From Tribonema minus (taxonomy: Eukaryota; Sar; Xanthophyceae; Tribonematales; Tribonemataceae): a DNA stretch of 64,000 bases. This document shows, piece after piece, positions 61,901 to 64,000 of the stretch. A program made the translations under genes and the position numbers. Positions within the stretch are counted from its first letter, which is position 1. Each line of letters begins with the position of its first letter. Below the pieces are notes generated by a model. That model was not told the DNA's origin. It did not search any database and saw nothing but the letters and a program-made list of their open reading frames with translations. The DNA lies in the NCBI GenBank assembly GCA_017506865.1, contig JAFCMP010000323.1:868001-932000 (forward strand), read 5' to 3'.

Positions 61901-64000
61901 CAGCGTAATTGCGGCCTTTATTGTGCTCTGCCATATCCCGCTCAGGGTTAGGTTAGGGTTAGAGCTAGGGCTTTGCTGATTGGTCTTAGGGCTAGGGCTG
62001 GGCTCAGGGCAAGAGCGGCCCTCATTTCGCTTCCAAGAGTCTCGTATAGTCATGGCTGTGCGCCCGTGCAGGGTTAGCTTCACCCAGGGTTCAGGTCAGG
62101 GTAAGGGTTGCTTGGTGGTCTTCCCTTTTCGCTAACCCTGCCCCTGACCTTGCCCCCCCGCACTGTTCTGCGCGGCCCGTGCAAGGCGGGCTGGAGACAC
62201 CAGAGGGTAGAGTGACGGCTAGGGTTAGGGTCAGGCTGACTTAAGAGCGGTTTTGATCTCGCCTCTGCGTCTTCCGCGCTGCAGGGTTACGGCCAGCGTT
62301 AGGGTTTGGGCTAGGGGAACGGTGGCGTTCTCCATCGCTTCTGATGTGGGTTAGGGTTGCTTCATGGCCTTCCCTCACCGGTTCCGAACCCTAACCTAAC
62401 CCTCGCACTACTCCAACTCTCGTTTGTCCCCGCGCTGCAGTCATGGCCGCGCTGCCCGTGCAAGGGGGGCTGGAGACCCCAGGAATCAGGGTTAGGGCTA
62501 GGGTTAGGGTTGCCGCAATGTCATCGCCGGTTCTGTTGACCCCCTGCGCTTCATGGGCGGCTGCAGGGATTAGGTTTAGGGTTAACCCTAACCCTAAGCT
62601 AGGGTTAGGGCCTGGGCTAGGCTAGGGCTGGGTTGCTGCATGGTCTTTCTTCATCGCTTTCCTACCTCGTTTTCATCGTGTTGCAGTCATGGCCGCGCTG
62701 CCCGTGCTTAGGGTTAGGATTAGGTTTAGGGTTAGGGCTGAGTTGCAGTTGCTGCATGATGTCTTCTCCACCGCTTCTGATCAGGGCTAGGGTTGCCGCA
62801 TGGCCTTCTCTCATCGTTTCCGAACCTTAACCTAACCCTAACCCTACGCTAACACTCATTTGTCCCCGTGTTGCAGTCATGGCCGCGCTGCCCGTACAAG
62901 GGGGCTGGAGACCCCAGGTTTAGGGCTAGGATTAGGGTTGCTGCATGGTCATCATCGCAAGTGTACCTCGTGGGCCAGTTAGGTTCAGGCTCAGGGATGA
63001 GGTTTAGGGGTAGGGTTGGGGGTAGAGGTAGGCTTAGTGAGGGTTAGGGTTGCTGCATCGTCTTTCATCATCGCTCCCATGTTCTCGTTTGTCCCCGCGC
63101 TGCAGTCATGGCCGCGCTGCCCGTACAAGGGGGGCTGGAGACCCCGGGGGGGCCGCTCATGTGCCCCCCCACCAATGGCGGCATGGACATCATGCACTAC
63201 TTCATGGGAGACAAGGGTGAGTATGGTATGTATGTATGCACTTGACTCAACTGCACTTGGAGTCATTTGGAGTGATTACACTGGGCCCCCCTTGTACGGC
63301 CAGCAGAGCACAGTGCAGTGCGTGGCCTGCTTTTATAGCAGTGACATGTCTCCACGACTGTGGCCTGGAGCACTGCTAAATGGGAGACAAGGGTGAGCTT
63401 ACGCACATTCTCATCAATTATGCTTCAGAGTGTTGCAGAAGTGTGAGCAGCATTGTCACCTGCAATCGCCAGCTGAAATGCCAGTAGTATGAGGGGGTCA
63501 CGCCGCAGACGCGCCGGGGGGGCGGGGGGGGGGGGGGGGGGGGGGAGGTCTCAACATGAGCATGACGAGCGAAGCACTCAGATCCGTAATGCTTGCGTTT
63601 TCCAATTTGGTTAGGGACAAGCCGTGAAGGGCAGTAGCACAAAGCTCGGGCATGGTTGTGTATTTACATCCGTGGTCTGCAGGAGGCTTCAACTCGCGGT
63701 GCTAGGTACTGTCGCGTTAGATTCAATTATCGCAGTAGGACCGCAGTACTTTTTCAAAGGCCGTTCTGAGAGCCGCAATTTGCGGCCTGTCGGCAGTCTG
63801 GGCACGTGTGGAGCGCTGCCACGCGCGTACATCGCTCGTGCAGCATTCTCACATTTGAGATCAATATGCTCACTTGCTTGTCTCCAGGCCACGGTAGCGC
63901 CATGCTGTCATGGCGCACGCTTGGGCAAAAGTGTGCATTTTCACATCACCATTATTCCTTCGGTGCATCGCCGTCGCTGGTAATCATGAAAGGCGGCAAG
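48065..64000 (+). CDS. membrane-anchored ankyrin and JmjC/cupin-like protein (3' end outside window)
   Basis: Exons: 48065-48244, 48539-48618, 49361-49485, 51691-51846, 54040-54095, 55749-55808, 56369-56448, 57612-57686, 59399-59487, 60838-61206, 63106-63216, with a possible next exon from 63888. All joins are in phase. Exon one has a transmembrane helix (YYALAFIISSVVIKGIF). Exons four and five form an ankyrin repeat (GMTPLHMARLQ joined to GDDALAEYLL). From exon eight the order matches JmjC/Cupin_8 hydroxylases: EPVMVRNAM, then VDVAGVPYA, a TLSEF-like segment (STLSAFRAEHM), PLYVFQQD, LMRDF and MHYFMGDK. The Fe-binding His/Asp residues would lie further on, outside this window. Exon ten has an insertion of about 90 residues, mostly Ala and Glu. 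Such enzymes are Fe(II)/2-oxoglutarate dioxygenases; the substrate is unknown. Exon one joins by a weak GTACCG donor. Confidence 0.78.
49486..51690. repeat. intron with six donor-side and three acceptor-side exon-edge copies
   Basis: Copies of the 3' half of exon 49361-49485 with its GTGA donor at about 49562-49633, 49706-49775, 49850-49930, 50075-50142, 50218-50268 and 50440-50508. All share GCCAAGGGGTGGAGACATAC or a close variant and CTGTCAGGTGA. Copies of the 5' part of exon 51691-51846 at about 51205-51255, 51370-51430 and 51545-51600 share GAGGCGCGC and GTGGCAGC(G/A)CTC. Both gradients approach their own exon. Confidence 0.85.
50821..50966 (+). repeat. three-unit minisatellite, about 50 bp per unit
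   Basis: Units start at 50821, 50872 and 50922 and are identical over GTTCACTTGAGGGATGCTTG and the following GCGCAATGTGCAGCTTCTCT-CAGTG; they differ only in the A-run between units. Identity implies a very recent duplication. Confidence 0.9.
53581..53739. repeat. 159-bp palindrome (foldback structure)
   Basis: Arms of about 45 bp: AACGAGTGGCCTGCGGGCAC... at 53581-53625 and its reverse complement at 53695-53739, with one or two mismatches. The inner part holds further paired repeats (GTGCAATGTACAGTGTGTGC twice). No target duplication was found. Confidence 0.85.
53769..53848. repeat. 80-bp inverted repeat
   Basis: Left arm GTTCGTTGACATTGCCCCTC and following TGT; right arm ACAGAGGGGCTATGTCAACG and following AAC. 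Arms of 23 bp with one or two mismatches, spacer about 34 bp. It lies 30 bp from the preceding palindrome. Confidence 0.8.
54096..55748. repeat. intron with one donor-side and four acceptor-side exon-edge copies
   Basis: A copy of exon 54040-54095 with its donor at about 54165-54222 (GCAGAGTACCTGGTCACCAT). Four units of about 160-200 bp at about 54955-55065, 55180-55265, 55340-55430 and 55500-55585 repeat the region before exon 55749-55808: CTGCA(C/T)GTTGCTGAGC, GCATCGGT or variants, a CCCG(C/T)TTG-like tract, CAGGACAC. The true acceptor is the last unit. Confidence 0.75.
55809..56368 (+). repeat. intronic minisatellite
   Basis: The whole intron is built from units of 20-30 bp of the form TGCTGAGCGCTG(T/C)TGCTGATG, diverged, about twenty in number. 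Confidence 0.8.
56449..57611. repeat. intron with about eight donor-side copies of exon 56369-56448
   Basis: Units begin with CTCAAGG(T/C)A and continue GGGCAGCAT(C/T)GCTCA(C/T)CTG and a CTGGCTC(C/T)AGCCCT block, at about 56500, 56590, 56635, 56685, 56733, 56825, 56955, 57120 and 57175. G-runs at 56889-56897 and 57061-57070. An ORF at 57354-57464 is not phase-compatible and was left out. Confidence 0.75.
57687..59398. repeat. intron with seven copies of exon 57612-57686
   Basis: Copies at about 57775-57860, 57945-57995, 58100-58180, 58258-58335, 58400-58475, 58585-58640 and 58715-58750 share GATGGTGCGCAACGCCATGG and GGCTCAGCGC(C/T). Several (57775, 58100) keep an open frame equal to the exon's, an AG acceptor and a GT donor, and so could work as alternative exons. 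Each unit has a AAGTTCAACTTGAAGT-type word after the donor. From about 58835 two further units repeat the acceptor region of exon 59399-59487. Confidence 0.85.
59488..60837. repeat. intron with donor-side copies of exon 59399-59487 and acceptor-side copies of exon 60838-61206
   Basis: Copies of the exon end at about 59607-59670, 59745-59770 and 59885-59945 share GATGTTGCGGGCGTCCC or part of it and TACGCA(G/A)GTAACTTCAAC. Copies of the next exon's start at about 60600-60690 and 60705-60790 share CCCTCGCAGC or GCGCAGCC, TTCAACATCACCGCC-type sequence and GAGTGGTC/GAGTATTC. A CCCTAA tract at 60226-60290. Confidence 0.75.
61207..63105. repeat. intron with acceptor-side exon-edge copies embedded in TTAGGG-like sequence
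   Basis: Copies of the start of exon 63106-63216 with its acceptor at about 61820-61860, 62430-62490, 62680-62710 and 62870-62925, with weaker ones near 62050 and 62166; they share CAGTCATGGCCGCGCTGCCC and GGGCTGGAGACCCC. A donor-side copy of exon 60838-61206 is at about 61290-61320 (GAGCTCATGCGCGATTATGG). Between copies the sequence is a degenerate (TTAGGG)n, densest from 61900 to 63055. Confidence 0.8.
63217..64000. other. last visible intron and possible next exon
   Basis: A donor-side copy (ATGGGAGACAAGGGTGAG) at 63380-63397. A G-run of about 35 at 63509-63545. At 63888 an acceptor (TCTCCAG) opens a frame in the right phase that stays open to the window end, but the reading does not show the expected Fe-binding motif, so the exon is only a candidate. 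Confidence 0.4.

Noticed and set aside
61900..63055. Chromosome end
   Set aside because: The telomere-like repeats are short, degenerate, in both orientations across the window and embedded in an intron between coding exons.
1..64000. tRNA or rRNA genes
   Set aside because: No T-arm consensus with a matching acceptor stem and no conserved rRNA block was noticed on either strand; a covariance-model search would be decisive.

Overview
The window is nuclear DNA from a eukaryote, most likely a unicellular alga or other protist. Evidence: GT-AG introns of 0.3-2.2 kb, short phase-consistent exons, Gln/Ala/Ser/Gly-rich low-complexity protein segments, a Zn2Cys6 regulator, an ankyrin/JmjC-type protein, an LTR retrotransposon, and many interstitial TTAGGG/CCCTAA tracts inside introns. 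I see no rRNA, tRNA, CRISPR or prokaryotic operon. I cannot name the lineage from the sequence alone.

Layout. 998-15007 (minus): a multi-exon gene for a fungal-type Zn2Cys6 transcription factor with a Gln/Trp-rich C-terminus; a 0.77-kb TIR element sits in its last intron. 16414-27641: a complete 11.2-kb Ty3/Gypsy-class LTR retrotransposon (minus) with 383-bp LTRs differing at one base, a 4-bp target duplication, PBS and polypurine tract. Its polyprotein carries Gag, a zinc finger, a C5-cytosine DNA methyltransferase-like domain, protease, RT, RNase H, integrase and a chromodomain-like tail; the pol part is broken by one frameshift and one in-frame stop. 27642-29524: mostly repeats. 29525-30880 (minus): a membrane-anchored protein of unknown function with a 54-nt intron. 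31075-32915 (plus): an ankyrin-repeat gene with a small frameshifting deletion, divergent from the previous gene over 194 bp. 35123-47389 (minus): an eight-exon gene for a low-complexity plus coiled-coil protein. 48065-end (plus): a membrane-anchored ankyrin + JmjC/cupin-like protein running off the window.

The most unusual feature is in the introns of the three long genes. Introns are filled with partial, diverged copies of the flanking exon edges. Copies lying after an exon carry that exon's 3' end plus its splice donor; copies lying before an exon carry the acceptor plus the exon's 5' end. Up to seven copies stand in a row, often joined by TTAGGG-like tracts and by a recurring TTCAA(C/G)TTGAAGT word. 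This creates many decoy splice sites. The true exons were picked by reading-phase continuity across the whole gene; every junction given below is phase-compatible except the one between the first exon and 14101 in the Zn2Cys6 gene, which is unresolved.

No pathway links the genes. The retrotransposon is the one functional system visible: it could combine copy-and-paste mobility with self-encoded cytosine methylation and a chromatin-reading integrase tail.
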